DNA from: Hyalella azteca | Taxonomy: Eukaryota; Arthropoda; Malacostraca; Amphipoda; Hyalellidae | Direction: 5' to 3' | DNA: 64,000 nucleotides | NCBI RefSeq assembly: GCF_000764305.2 | Contig: NW_025934886.1 | Location: forward strand, 703,663-767,662 | Shown: in pieces, positions 1-9,812 of the stretch | Position numbering within the stretch: the first letter of the stretch is position 1 | How the letters are laid out: the number at the start of each line of letters is the position of its first letter | Made by a program: the position numbers and the translations under genes | Notes under the pieces: model-generated | Seen by the model: the letters and a program-made list of their open reading frames with translations, nothing else | The model's database searches: none | What the model was told of the DNA's origin: nothing

Positions 1-273
1 TGGGCACTGTTTGTTGTACAATGTGGGCCCTGCAGTGCAATGTGGGCCCTGCAGTGCAATGTGGGCACTGCAGTACAATGTGGGCACTGTAGTACAATGT
101 GGGCACTGCAGTAGAATGTGGGCACTGCAGTACAATGTACACATCAATATGGGCAATGTAGTACAATGTGGGCACTGCAGTACAATGTGGGCGCTGCAGT
201 ACAATGTGGGCACTGCAGTACAATATGGGCAATGTAGTACAATGTAGGCACTGTAGTACAATGTAGGCACTGT
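1..273. repeat. 19-bp minisatellite
   Basis: About 14 head-to-tail copies of a 19-bp unit (core TGGGCACTGCAGTACAATG) run from the window edge. Copies differ by a few substitutions (actgca/actgta, tgggca/tgggcg). One copy near 138-160 is interrupted by a short unlike stretch. The array probably continues beyond the window. One frame is open through it only because the unit lacks stops there; this is not a gene. Confidence 0.93.
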
Positions 274-941
274 CAAGCATGTAACACCAGTAGCATGCTA
301 ACATGAGCATGCTAAGACCATTCCACTTTTGTTTTGTGCTGCTCAACAGCCTCTGTGCTGTCACCGATTGTGATCCATGACTGACCCAAGCTCTCTGCTT
401 GTTCTCTATTAAACAGTGCAGGAAATAGCATTTATTCAACTCTTATCAGAAAATGCTAATCAAATAAAGATTCCTTCTACAAAAATGTTAATTTGAGCTA
501 ATAGTAACCAGAGAAAAACATTGAATTCATTTAATATATTCTAATTCATGCTCATGCTGACTTGTTACGTTGAATAATTTTTCAATAATCAGCATATGAA
601 TTCTAAGCTTATTTAAAATAAATAAATTGATAAAGGCCATCCAAATCACACTTGTTATGTTTGTTGGAGATTTTTTCTGTCATGATGCAGAGTACAATTT
701 CATTTTTCTCTCCATCCATTTGATGCAGTTTATCTGTCAATGGATACATTTTAAATTTTATTCATATTCATTGAGTTTTTTTCCCCATTTGAGATTTTTT
801 TCTAATTTCTCTGTTTTACAGGTTCTTCCTTAAATTGCCACTTCAAATTTTCAAAAGGTGACAAATAATATGTCACTTCCTCCAGTAGGCTTGCATTTTT
901 TCAGCTGAACTGATTGATTATTAAGTTCAAGACTTGTTGCA
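274..941. other. non-coding stretch upstream of the Tantalus-like gene
   Basis: AT-rich sequence without a convincing ORF or a repeat I recognise. It probably holds the promoter and the start of the first non-coding exon of the gene at 1387-4581. I could not place a TATA box or initiator with confidence. Confidence 0.4.
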
Positions 942-1278
942 ATGGCAGTTCACAATCCATGTGAGTATATTTCAAGTTAATATAATATCAGAAGTTATGA
1001 AAACTGATTAAGACTGTGTTTGACTTGAGAAAGTTATTTTTCAAATTTCACCTAGGAAATATGTTTTTTTTTTTAATTCTGTAAAACTAAAAAAGGATTG
1101 CTATTAACTTAGCTTAGCTTCATTTACTGAAATTTTATTATCTTTCAGGTTAGCAGCTGAAGTGGGGAAGATATTGGCCTCTGCTGCATCCTTCCCTTTG
1201 GACATCTTTGTTGGTTTAAGGATCCTGACCAGAAATTTATCAACAGTGCATTGCACATCTACAAGCCAACATGTGTAG
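942..1278 (+). other. candidate 5' UTR intron and upstream ORF
   Basis: An ATG at 942 (MAVHNP...) is followed by a good donor (T|GTGAGT, intron from 961). Pyrimidine-rich acceptors lie at 1149 (TTTCAG) and a few bases later (TTAG, CAG). Depending on the acceptor, the upstream ORF stops at once or runs about 48 codons to the TAG at 1276-1278. That TAG is in frame with the main ORF and 108 bases before its ATG. This is best read as a spliced 5' leader with an upstream ORF; splicing is inferred. Confidence 0.35.
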
Positions 1279-1386
1279 CTTGAAGGATTCACTGCGTTTT
1301 TGCATTATTTGACTCGTTTATTTCTATTGAAAGTTAAGCTTAAAAGTTTCACGTTTAAATTCTTGATTAAAACAGTTCTGGTGAAG

Positions 1387-4300
1387 ATGGACATGGAAAT
1401 GGACTGCAGCTCAGAGGATGGGATAGATCTTTGTGAGGTTCGACGTTCAAGAGCTTGTAAATCTTCCGTCTCAAGTTGCCCTGGTGCTTCATTGCCCAAG
1501 AAGAAGAAAGTGGATAAAAATGAGGACTTGAATGTAGAAGAAATCTACAGGCAGCTAAAAGAAGTCAAGACCCGATGCACCTCCCTGGAGACCATCTATG
1601 AGTATCCCAAGAATTCCAAAGATCCCAGAAAGTGTTTGATGAGCGCCATGAGGACAAGGAGGTCATGTATGCTCTCTGATTACTATAATCCCAGCAAAGT
1701 GAAGATAAAAGCTCGCAAGGAGCGTGCCAAGAGGCTCAAGAGGCGCGGTGTCAAGGTGCCCACTGGAGCTGAGGTTACCACTGAGCAGCTAGAGGCCATC
1801 TTAAATAAAATCTCAGATGATGAGGAGAATATTAGCAACAACAGTGAAGTGGTTGGTAATAATGCCAGTTTCAATTTCTTTACCAACAAAGAGGTTAAAC
1901 TGACTGCCATTAAGCATGTACCATTAGTTCAGGGTTCCTTTAGCATGCCTGAACTTTGTTTTGAAGATAACAGCCCTGCCCCTACTCTTCCCATGCAAGA
2001 TGAAATTCATGAGGCCAGTCTAGGTATAACTGACGAATCTGAAGAAATAATTGAGAAGCCTCGTCGTAGGAAAGGCCGGCGGTCTGGATGTGGGAAGGAT
2101 TTATTTCCTCCTTCTTACTGCACGTCTAAAGTTTTTTCAGAGTTAGTAGATTTGAAGGAAGAAAATATGCAGGAAATTGTGGACAAACCGATTACCAATA
2201 ACTTAGCTATGGTCGAGGAGCGGTCTGAAGAGTTGGATGTATTAGAAGCTTGCAGCCCGGAAAACAAAATCCCCTTTTGTGTTCAGAGTGACGGTATTGA
2301 GGTTTCTATTCATAAAAAAAGTTACTGCTCAACCCGCACTGGCACAGTTGAACTCAGTATGGATTTACCAGCTGCCAAGAAAGATTCCTGTCATGGCTTG
2401 TTGGCTTCAAGTGGCGTTGGCACCAGAAGATCAAAAAGAAGAGCATCTGGTGTGTGCAAATCTCTTTATGGTTTACTGTCAAGCTGCTCATTGGATTCAA
2501 TGAATGATAATAATCACTCAGATGACTCTGGCAAATCCCCAAGCAGTTCTCTGGAGGCGAGTTCGTCAACGTGCAGCGAGGCCTCAAAAGGAGTTGAGAA
2601 CCCCACACCAGTCTTGCCTAGTGCTGTCAAGCCAAAAAACCGCAAACGCAAGTTTGATAGCCACGAAACCACCGTGCTGCTCTCTGGTCAACTGCAGACA
2701 CTCACTGTGTTTGATGATGTTGGTCAAGTGCCTGTTGGTGAAGTCAACAATGAGCTAGGCCAAGTATTTAAAGATAGGGATGGCAACACGGACAACATCA
2801 ACCAATCAGAAGTGGTAACTGGAGGAGAATCTAGGAAGAAAATCCAGTCAAGGCGTCGGAGATCGCTTCGCCTTATGCAAACAGGACGGGTGATTTATCA
2901 TGATACAGATTTATCCCCTTGTGATGTGCTCTCTACCAGTTTTCAACCCTCTGCAGAGACAACCAGTCAAGTTAGCTCTACTGGAGTCTTAAGTAATTCA
3001 GATATTCTTGAAGAAATCGGTATAAATGATTCCTGTCAAAATTTAAATCAGCAAAAATTGTCAAATATTCCGAAAATCAGCACGAAACGCGGAAAAACAT
3101 CAAAATTAAACAAAAAACGCCTCTTGGATAAGTGCAAACCTGACGGTAAGCCAGCGCCTGTCGCACTTGAAGGCAGAAAGAGATCATGTCAACAGCCTTC
3201 TCCACAGCACGTTGGCCAGCCTCCTGTGAACTGTAACCTGGCCGATACAAGTGTGCTTCCTGATAATAATCCTGATCTATCCCAGCTTACTGTTCCTGTT
3301 TCATCCACACTCAATCATAATCCCGAACCGTCTAAGGTTTCTAACCAGGATTCAACAAGACATAATCATAATGTTTCTTCTAGACCAAAGAGGCGCAGAA
3401 GTGTGGCTAAATTGAGCGCCGCTTTGGGTCACTTGACTGTGGGCAGGAATGAGAGCAGTGAAGTCGTCCTTTCCAGCAGTTTATCTGGCCTTCAATTGGA
3501 CCCTGAAGTTCAGTTGTCAAAAACTCGGCATCCAAAACGTTTCTTCAACAACAGCAATGACGTCGGCCTTGTTGTACCTCCAGCTGAGGTCATCCCAGCA
3601 CACGTTTTTCACGAGGACTTGAATAGTGATTCTAATGACAGTCCTCGTGATAGAGCAATGGCCATGAAAAAAAGTCCTGATGTGTCGGAGCTTGATTTGG
3701 GCTCTAGCAAGGAGCCGCATTCATCTCCAAAGAAAGAAGACTGGCACATTTCACTGACTGGTACAGAATCTAATGCTTTGGGGTCAAGTGGAAAATGCGT
3801 ATCAACTACAGAACAGTCGTCACCACCCACTAAATCATTGTCAAGGCACCTTGAACCATCTTCACGGCACAAAAAATATTTGCTATTGCAATCAAAGTCT
3901 TCAGTACCGATCGCTGAATCATCGGTACAACATGCAGAATCTTCTCTGCCCATCAAAGCTTCGCCATCTCTCCCTCAATCGTCACAATCACTCCGACAAT
4001 CGTCACCATCTCTCGCTCAATCGTCACTATCTCTCGCTCAACCATCACAGGCTCTCCCTCAATCGTCACCACCTTTCCAACAATTATCACCATCTCTCCA
4101 ACAATCGTCACCATCTCTCCAACAATCGTCACCACCTCTTCCACAATCGTCACCATCTCTCCCTCAATCGTCACAATCTATCCCTCTATCGGCACAATCT
4201 CTCCCTCAACCATCACAATCTCTCCCTCTATTGGCACAATCTCTCCCTCAATCGTCGCAATCTCTCCCTCAACCACAATCTCTCCCTCAACCATCACAAT

Positions 4301-4581
4301 CTCTCCCTCTATCGGCACAATCTCTCCCTCAACCATCACAATCTCTCCCTCTATCGTCACAATCTCTCCCTCAATCGTCACAATCTCTCCTGCAATTGTC
4401 ACCTTTTCGCTCAGGCGACAAGCCACTCAACTTGAACGCTGACTCGCCTCTGGTGAGTGCAATGTTCAGTAACTCATTGGCTGTTCATGCGGGCAAAGTT
4501 TTCCCAAATCGCAAACTGAGCAAGTCTGCAAAAACATCGCAAAAGAAGCTGCTTGCCAAATTTAAAGTTCTTCCACACTAA
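1387..4581 (+). CDS. Tantalus/PRR14-like nuclear protein
   Basis: This is a 1064-residue protein in one exon. The frame is closed by TAG at 1276 and the first ATG is at 1387, in good context (AAGATGG). A basic nuclear-localisation-like cluster (PKKKKV) lies at residues 37-42. Residues about 48-120 contain EEIYRQL, then SLETIYEYP, then a strongly basic stretch (KARKERAKRLKRRG). That order matches the Tantalus-like motif of insect Tantalus and vertebrate PRR14/PRR14L. In those proteins the motif is nearer the C-terminus, which is odd. The rest is low complexity and Ser-rich with scattered basic patches (RRRKGRRS, RPKRRRS), a Ser/Pro/Gln/Leu repeat (residues about 858-1003) and a basic C-terminus. 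Fly Tantalus binds the chromatin factor Additional sex combs, so a nuclear or chromatin role is inferred. The family call rests on one short motif; the gene itself is secure. Confidence 0.6.
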   Translation: MDMEMDCSSEDGIDLCEVRRSRACKSSVSSCPGASLPKKKKVDKNEDLNVEEIYRQLKEVKTRCTSLETIYEYPKNSKDPRKCLMSAMRTRRSCMLSDYYNPSKVKIKARKERAKRLKRRGVKVPTGAEVTTEQLEAILNKISDDEENISNNSEVVGNNASFNFFTNKEVKLTAIKHVPLVQGSFSMPELCFEDNSPAPTLPMQDEIHEASLGITDESEEIIEKPRRRKGRRSGCGKDLFPPSYCTSKVFSELVDLKEENMQEIVDKPITNNLAMVEERSEELDVLEACSPENKIPFCVQSDGIEVSIHKKSYCSTRTGTVELSMDLPAAKKDSCHGLLASSGVGTRRSKRRASGVCKSLYGLLSSCSLDSMNDNNHSDDSGKSPSSSLEASSSTCSEASKGVENPTPVLPSAVKPKNRKRKFDSHETTVLLSGQLQTLTVFDDVGQVPVGEVNNELGQVFKDRDGNTDNINQSEVVTGGESRKKIQSRRRRSLRLMQTGRVIYHDTDLSPCDVLSTSFQPSAETTSQVSSTGVLSNSDILEEIGINDSCQNLNQQKLSNIPKISTKRGKTSKLNKKRLLDKCKPDGKPAPVALEGRKRSCQQPSPQHVGQPPVNCNLADTSVLPDNNPDLSQLTVPVSSTLNHNPEPSKVSNQDSTRHNHNVSSRPKRRRSVAKLSAALGHLTVGRNESSEVVLSSSLSGLQLDPEVQLSKTRHPKRFFNNSNDVGLVVPPAEVIPAHVFHEDLNSDSNDSPRDRAMAMKKSPDVSELDLGSSKEPHSSPKKEDWHISLTGTESNALGSSGKCVSTTEQSSPPTKSLSRHLEPSSRHKKYLLLQSKSSVPIAESSVQHAESSLPIKASPSLPQSSQSLRQSSPSLAQSSLSLAQPSQALPQSSPPFQQLSPSLQQSSPSLQQSSPPLPQSSPSLPQSSQSIPLSAQSLPQPSQSLPLLAQSLPQSSQSLPQPQSLPQPSQSLPLSAQSLPQPSQSLPLSSQSLPQSSQSLLQLSPFRSGDKPLNLNADSPLVSAMFSNSLAVHAGKVFPNRKLSKSAKTSQKKLLAKFKVLPH
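3958..4398 (+). repeat. coding minisatellite, 21-bp heptad repeat
   Basis: About 20 degenerate 21-bp units encode heptads of the form S-L-P-Q-(P/S)-S-Q near the C-terminus of the Tantalus-like protein. Later units alternate SLPQPSQ and SLPLSAQ, which suggests recent expansion of a two-unit block. One unit near 4261-4290 lost six bases and kept the frame. Many S-P dipeptides are possible proline-directed kinase sites. Confidence 0.9.
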
Positions 4582-4600
4582 ACTTGTCGTCTTACTTGTC

Positions 4601-4715
4601 ATTTTTGTCGTACAATAAAATTTGAGGCAGCAATTAGCTCGTTATTTTGGTCGTATAATAAAATATGAGTCAGCAATTAACTCGTTATTTTAATCGTACG
4701 ATAAAATTTGAGGAT
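4601..4715 (+). terminator. tandem poly(A) signals of the Tantalus-like gene
   Basis: AATAAA occurs at 4614-4619, 33 bases after the stop, and again at 4657-4662. A third repeat copy carries GATAAA. All three lie in a 43-bp tandem unit (TCGTAYAATAAAATWTGAG core), so the poly(A) signal itself was duplicated. Confidence 0.7.
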
Positions 4716-4737
4716 CTGAAGCGCTAGTAAATCTTTT

Positions 4738-4757
4738 ACTACTACTACTACTACTAC
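4738..4757. repeat. (ACT)n microsatellite
   Basis: A short uninterrupted run of ACT triplets lies just after the poly(A) signal repeats. Confidence 0.9.
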
Positions 4758-6483
4758 TTGAGGAAAAATTGTAATCGTTTCATTTTTTTAACTAATGGAT
4801 GTTAAAGGCGCGATGTTCTGATAATCGATGCGTTACCAATTGTTATATTTATTTGTGTTTCATTTCTTTATTGTCGGCTGATCTTTTTGACAGCTGTGTC
4901 AATCTTTTTTACAGAGGTTGACAATCTACTTCTTGCTTTTATATTTGGATATAATAGGATAAGCCGGTTTCTAAGAATAAATAAAGGCATCGTTTGTAGT
5001 TTGTTGTTTTAATAGGTAGTCCTTTGATGTTAAGAGTTGTAATAAATTTCAGATATCCCTGATAATATAATGTTATAAGACCTTAAGTTATAATATTAAT
5101 AAGTTATACTCTAATGAGTTATATACGCTAGAATTCTAGCAGTTCATTCGTTTAGAAACCAAATTTTACGCTAATATTATGCCCAACGTTGCTCCTCCGA
5201 TTTAAAAATTTTTCTATACATTGTTGCGTACTATAAACGATACTTGTATAGAAAGAACTGCAGTGTAATTGATGATTTTGTTGATGGGCACGAGTTACGA
5301 AACAATAGAAATGGATACTGACGGCGAGACATTTATGGTTCTCACGTATTGAGGTGATACACTCACAACTCAATTTTACCCAGGCTTCCGACTGATCAAC
5401 TACACAAGTTTCATCCACAACGAAGCCGGTATCAAAATTTGTTATTATTTTCTGCCTGAACCTTGCTCAGTTCAAACTACTGTAGGGAAGGGATCGTAAT
5501 GTGAAAGAGCAGCACGCGCTGCAATATGAAGGAAAATATGAGCAGACAATTCGACTGGCCTGGATTTAAATTTACTTCACCTATATATAAATCACTTTGA
5601 TCAATGGGAGCCGCATATTTTGGACTATGTCACAATCGCAAAGGTGTCATCAGAACTTTGGCTTGTACGAAAACAATTTTGCATATAATCAAAATTATTA
5701 GCTGATAAAAAAGGTTATGGAGATTCAACCGTATATTCGTTAAAATGTTCGCTGCTAGTTATTTCTCTCATGAAATGTGTTTAATTTTGTGATTTAGTTA
5801 TCTGTAATAGAATTTTTATAACAGAATTCGTAAATTAAAAATGTAATATCTCCAAAATTCACATGCTAAGACGTGACCATTGGCACCTCAGTAAACAGTC
5901 GAGGACTCTAGGTTTATCGCGCGTGGATATTCAAGGTTAAACGTGCAGATTACGTTTACATCAGAAGTTATTGCAAACGTATGGGTATGACGTATGGTAT
6001 TATCAAAGTATGTATATTTAAAATTGAATTATTCGCTTCTCTCTGTAAAGCACACAGCGGCACGGATTGTCTATTTACCTATTTCTTAATATTAAAATTA
6101 TTGCAAAGCAGAGAGTCAGAGACTTTATCAGACTTCCTTTTTGTTTTTGAGTCCTACCAGGCTACCTATAATACTCCTATATGCTATATCATTATCATTA
6201 TGTGAGGAGTCAAGTAAACTGAGTAAAGTATCATGGATACTAGATTACTAGCATTAGGGTATTGAATAGATTACTAGCATTAGGGTATTGAATACATATT
6301 ATTGAATACATATTGAATACATATTAGGGTATTGAATACATATTGAACCAGATTAGTCATTTAGTGCCATTGGAGAACAAAAAATAAACAGGTTTCTATT
6401 GAACCAGATTAGTGCCATAACTGCCATTAGAGAACAAAAAATAAACAGGTTTCTAAAAAAAAACTTGTTTGCACTTTGACACA
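4758..6483. other. intergenic, no gene seen
   Basis: No ORF here looks coding. Between 6240 and 6420 there is a patch of short direct repeats (TATTGAATACATATT, ATTAGGGTATTGAATA, AACAAAAAATAAACAGG). At 6105-6235 there is a decayed fragment resembling the TAGTGGCAAAGC MITE described elsewhere (gcaaagcagagag, tttttgagtcct, aaagtatcatgga). Confidence 0.5.
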
Positions 6484-6681
6484 TAGTGACAAAGCAGAGA
6501 ATTTTTTAGACTCTCCCTCAAGTTCATTTTTGAGTCCTATAAGTTAATAAGTAGAAGTTAGAACAGTAAAGTATCATGGATACTAGCATTATCAATATCA
6601 TACTTAAGAAATTGTTTAAATCTTGAGTTATTGAGGATATTAAAAATGAACTGATTCCAAAAAAGCTCTGGTTTGACACTA
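6484..6681. mobile_element. TAGTGGCAAAGC MITE, copy 1
   Basis: A 198-bp non-autonomous element. The left end TAGTGACAAAGCAGAGAA... is the inverted match of the right end (...CTCTGGTTTGACACTA), giving terminal inverted repeats of about 30 bp that include TTTTTTAGA. It is bounded by TA. Other copies in the window share the interior (GAGTCCTATAAGTAG, AAGTATCATGGATACYAG). TA bounds suggest the Tc1/mariner or a related superfamily; the mobilising transposase is unknown. Confidence 0.8.
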
Positions 6682-6744
6682 TGCTTTGACAGTTGCCAGC
6701 TTGCCAGTTGCCACTAAAACACTAATCAATAATCTTCTCTTCAT

Positions 6745-6849
6745 AATGGCCACTAACCAGAAATTTTTTAGAATCAGTTCATTTTTAATTTCCTTGTTTA
6801 CTCAAGATTTTAACAGATTTCTTATGTAGGATAATTCTGGTATATCCCC
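6745..6849 (-). mobile_element. TAGTGGCAAAGC MITE, truncated reverse copy
   Basis: GGCCACTAACCAGAAATTTT begins a copy in the opposite orientation to copy 1. It continues through TTTCCTTGTTTACTCAAG and AATTCTGGTATA and then loses homology, so only about half of the element remains. Confidence 0.65.
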
Positions 6850-7762
6850 CGATTGGAAATTTAAGGTAATGATCAGGAGTACTGCTTTTCAAAATTCTCA
6901 CGGAATTACACCGAACCGCCATTGCACGGATTTTGTAAGAGATCTTGAACATTCTCGCGGAATTGCTATGTTTTCACGATTCATCATTTAAACAACTAAC
7001 ATCTCAATTTCGTCTAAAAAAATATTACTCATTACGTTGCCTTAATCCTTGAGCGTAGAAAATAAACACCTAAATTGTTTTAGTGTACTGAATTACTGCA
7101 TACATCGCGCCTTCTTCAACTCCACAGTGCACGCTAACAGTTCCGTCTCCTACCGTCCTACGATGCGGATGTGAGCAGCTACTTTATATAATGCAGTAGC
7201 TACTCAAAAAATAATAGAACCAATGTTTTTTAAGAAACAAAGGTACACATTTTAATCATACAATAATAAATACGAAAATCTTTAACTAACTGCAAATAAG
7301 TTGAACATACATGTGATGTATTATTACAGTATTTGTTACGGCATACTGCATGCAGCATGAGTAACCATTGATGGGTTGAAAAATAAGGATTACATATTAA
7401 TATAGGCAAAAAGTATCACAATGCATTTGGTTATGTTGGAAATGCAACACAATAAAATGTTGCCAACAGCAAGGGCTCATTATTGTCTCGGACAAATTTA
7501 CGTCCGGACTCGCGCCCGGCGTCTCATTACCTGGGGGAGAGATCTGCAGAGTCAAACGTTTTGAAAGCCCTGAACCCTGAGAGATAATTACAGTTTCTGT
7601 GCTTCTGGAATCAATGATTTTCAGCGCATTATTAGTTCATATTAAAACTTGATTTTTCTTATTTACTCGGCATACAGTTGAACTTATTTGCAATTCATTT
7701 TCATTATTCAATTACATCGTTTTAATAAATCAAATAACTGATAAGATTTCAAAAATGTTTTC
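6850..7762. other. intergenic, no gene seen
   Basis: AT-rich sequence with one slightly GC-richer island near 7470-7560. I see no ORF, repeat or RNA gene that I can support. Confidence 0.4.
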
Positions 7763-8211
7763 TAATGATATTGTGTTTTCTAATAGCATAAAATAGCACT
7801 TTATTAGCATAATTTCCTCATAAATATTCAATCAAAACATTAATCTAAACATTTTTTTCCAAAAAATCGGCACATATATACATGTTGTTCTCATCATTGA
7901 TATGTTTCGAAAACTTTGTTTATAAATGGTACAATATTACTTAAACAGCTATGCTGTCATACTGGATCATGCCATTCCTGATGCTTGCTTAATGATATTG
8001 TGTTTTCTAATAGCATAAAATAGCACTTTATTAGCATAATTTCCTCATAAATATTCAATCAGAACATTAATCTAAACATTTTTTCCAGAAAATCGGCACA
8101 TATATACATGTTCTCATCATTGATATGTTTCGTAAACTTCGTTTATAAATGGTACAATATTACTTAAACAGCTATGCTGTCATACTGGATCATGCCATTC
8201 CTGGTGCTTGC
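7763..8211. repeat. tandem duplication of about 225 bp
   Basis: Copy 1 (7763-7989) and copy 2 (7990-8211) both begin TAATGATATTGTGTTTTCTA and end near CATTCCTGRTGCTTGC. They differ by few substitutions and small indels, so the duplication is recent. No coding potential was seen. Confidence 0.9.
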
Positions 8212-8345
8212 AAATTTCAATGTGCATGAATATTTTATTCTCTAACAGATTACGTAAATGTATCACTTTAAGTCAACAACCAGTGCAATTGATTTCGTAC
8301 ACGCTTGAAAATAATTTTTTTGTACCAATGAACGATGGCATGCTA

Positions 8346-8550
8346 GTGGCAGGGTGGCTCTGTGGATACGTTTCAGAGTACCATGATTCGAGCAGTGAGT
8401 TGTGGGTTCGATCCCAGTTACCTGCAACAGATCTGGTTAAATAGGCGAGGTGACCAAACAGTTAAGCACATCAAAACTGGAGCGTGCTGAGTGATTTGCA
8501 TGTTCGAAACTGCAATTAGCTGAAAAAATTCTGCAAAATTAAGATTTTGG
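8346..8550 (+). mobile_element. dimeric tRNA-derived SINE, diverged copy
   Basis: A left tRNA-like half has a B box in GGGTTCGATCCC (8405-8416). A right half follows (GGCGAGGTGACC...) with a decayed B box CATGTTCGAAAC. The order matches the better preserved copy at 9407-9656, but with more substitutions. Confidence 0.65.
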
Positions 8551-9406
8551 GACAAGTGTAATAGTCTAACGAAGTGACTAAACGAACGCCGAAACCAATA
8601 TACTATATACTATAATATAGTTTTGTTCAAAAGATATAAATACTAATGAAATGCGTGCAAACAATATTTATTGGCAGTCGGATTTTAAAATTGTTCAGGC
8701 ATCTATTGATGTTTCTTCATTTGATAATAAAGGCTTTAATAAAAGTCATGCGATAAAGACAGGCTGATAAAGCGTCCGATCAACATAATGTGAACAACAT
8801 TTAAAAGCTATATAATTTCAGCATTAAAATTGTCTGAAACATCACCCACGGATCACGCAAACAAAAACTCACGTTTTAATGTTTAAATGTACGTCCATAC
8901 TGAGTTTTGGATAGAGAAACTTCTTACTGTTATTGTTGATTATAGCTATTCAAATATTCTATGCATTTTTAAAGGATTTATTATGTAAAATATGCACAAA
9001 TGCAATTTCCACAAATTAATATGATTACACATTACGACTTGGACAAATTACCAACGCATGTAGACATAAGGTAGATATTGCATTCAACTGGTTGAGTGAT
9101 GTCGTAACTTTTAGAAACAAGTTAGAAAAATTATTTTCATTGTAAAATATGATCAAGTCAATAAGTGTTATGGTGGGCACTTCACAGGAAGCATCTCCGG
9201 CAAAGCAACGACAGTTACGAAACTCAAGAAAATAAAAAATGACAAACGAACTTATATTTTCTTTTATGTTCAGGAGAACTTAAATGTTCTACCAAAATGT
9301 AGGCAGAAAACAAAACAATATGCTAGGCGAAAAAAATGATTGAGTTTTTCTTAACCAAAGCCCCAGCTACGTTGCTTATCATTAGGCCGCTTCAACTAGG
9401 GTCACA

Positions 9407-9656
9407 GTAGGGTGGCCCAGTGGTTAAAGTTCTAGTACCAAGATTGGAGCAGTGAGGTGCGGGTTCGATCCCAGATACCTGTGCGCCAGCTTCTGGTCAG
9501 AATTGGCGAGGAGGCCGGGTGGTTAAGCACAGCAGAGTTGTAGCAGTGAGTTGCGTGTTCGAGACCGCAGCAAACTGTGGATATTCTACGATGTTAAGAA
9601 TCGACGACAGGCCTACGGCCTAATAAACTTTGAAACTGCTATTTCTATTGTTATTA
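9407..9656 (+). mobile_element. dimeric tRNA-derived SINE, reference copy
   Basis: Two tRNA-like modules lie in a row. The left one has an A-box-like GTGGCCCAGTGG and a canonical B box GGGTTCGATCCC at 9461-9472. The right one starts GGCGAGGAGGCCGGGTGG and has B box GTGTTCGAGACC. The tail AGGCCTACGGCCTAATAAAC ends in an ATT-rich run. Pol III internal promoters plus a shared tail seen in four places identify a SINE. It is not a tRNA gene: no acceptor stem or anticodon arm can be drawn cleanly. Confidence 0.82.
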
Positions 9657-9714
9657 GATGCCTTCACCTTCCACTGCTGCCATTTTAAAAGAACATATTA
9701 TTTTAGCAAAATTG

Positions 9715-9812
9715 AAGCAGTGAGTTGGGTGTTTGAAACCTGCAACAAGCTATGAATATTTTTGCGGTGCTAAGAATTGGCAGCATGTCTGACGTTCTAA
9801 TGAACACTGACA
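9715..9812 (+). mobile_element. SINE right-half fragment
   Basis: GAAGCAGTGAGTTGGGTGTT followed by CTGCAACAAGCTATGAATAT matches only the right module and tail of the SINE at 9407-9656. It is a truncated older copy. Confidence 0.5.

Noticed and set aside
1300..1386. Start of the Tantalus-like protein at 1300
   Set aside because: That codon is TTG. The frame is closed by TAG at 1276 and the first ATG is 1387, in good context.
3953..4426. Antisense and alternate-frame ORFs across the heptad repeat
   Set aside because: They are open only because the repeat unit lacks stops in several frames. The sense frame is the one continuous with the rest of the protein.
9407..9656. tRNA genes at the B-box sequences
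   Set aside because: B boxes are clear, but no cloverleaf with a plausible acceptor stem and anticodon arm forms. The same composite unit recurs with a common tail, so these are SINEs.
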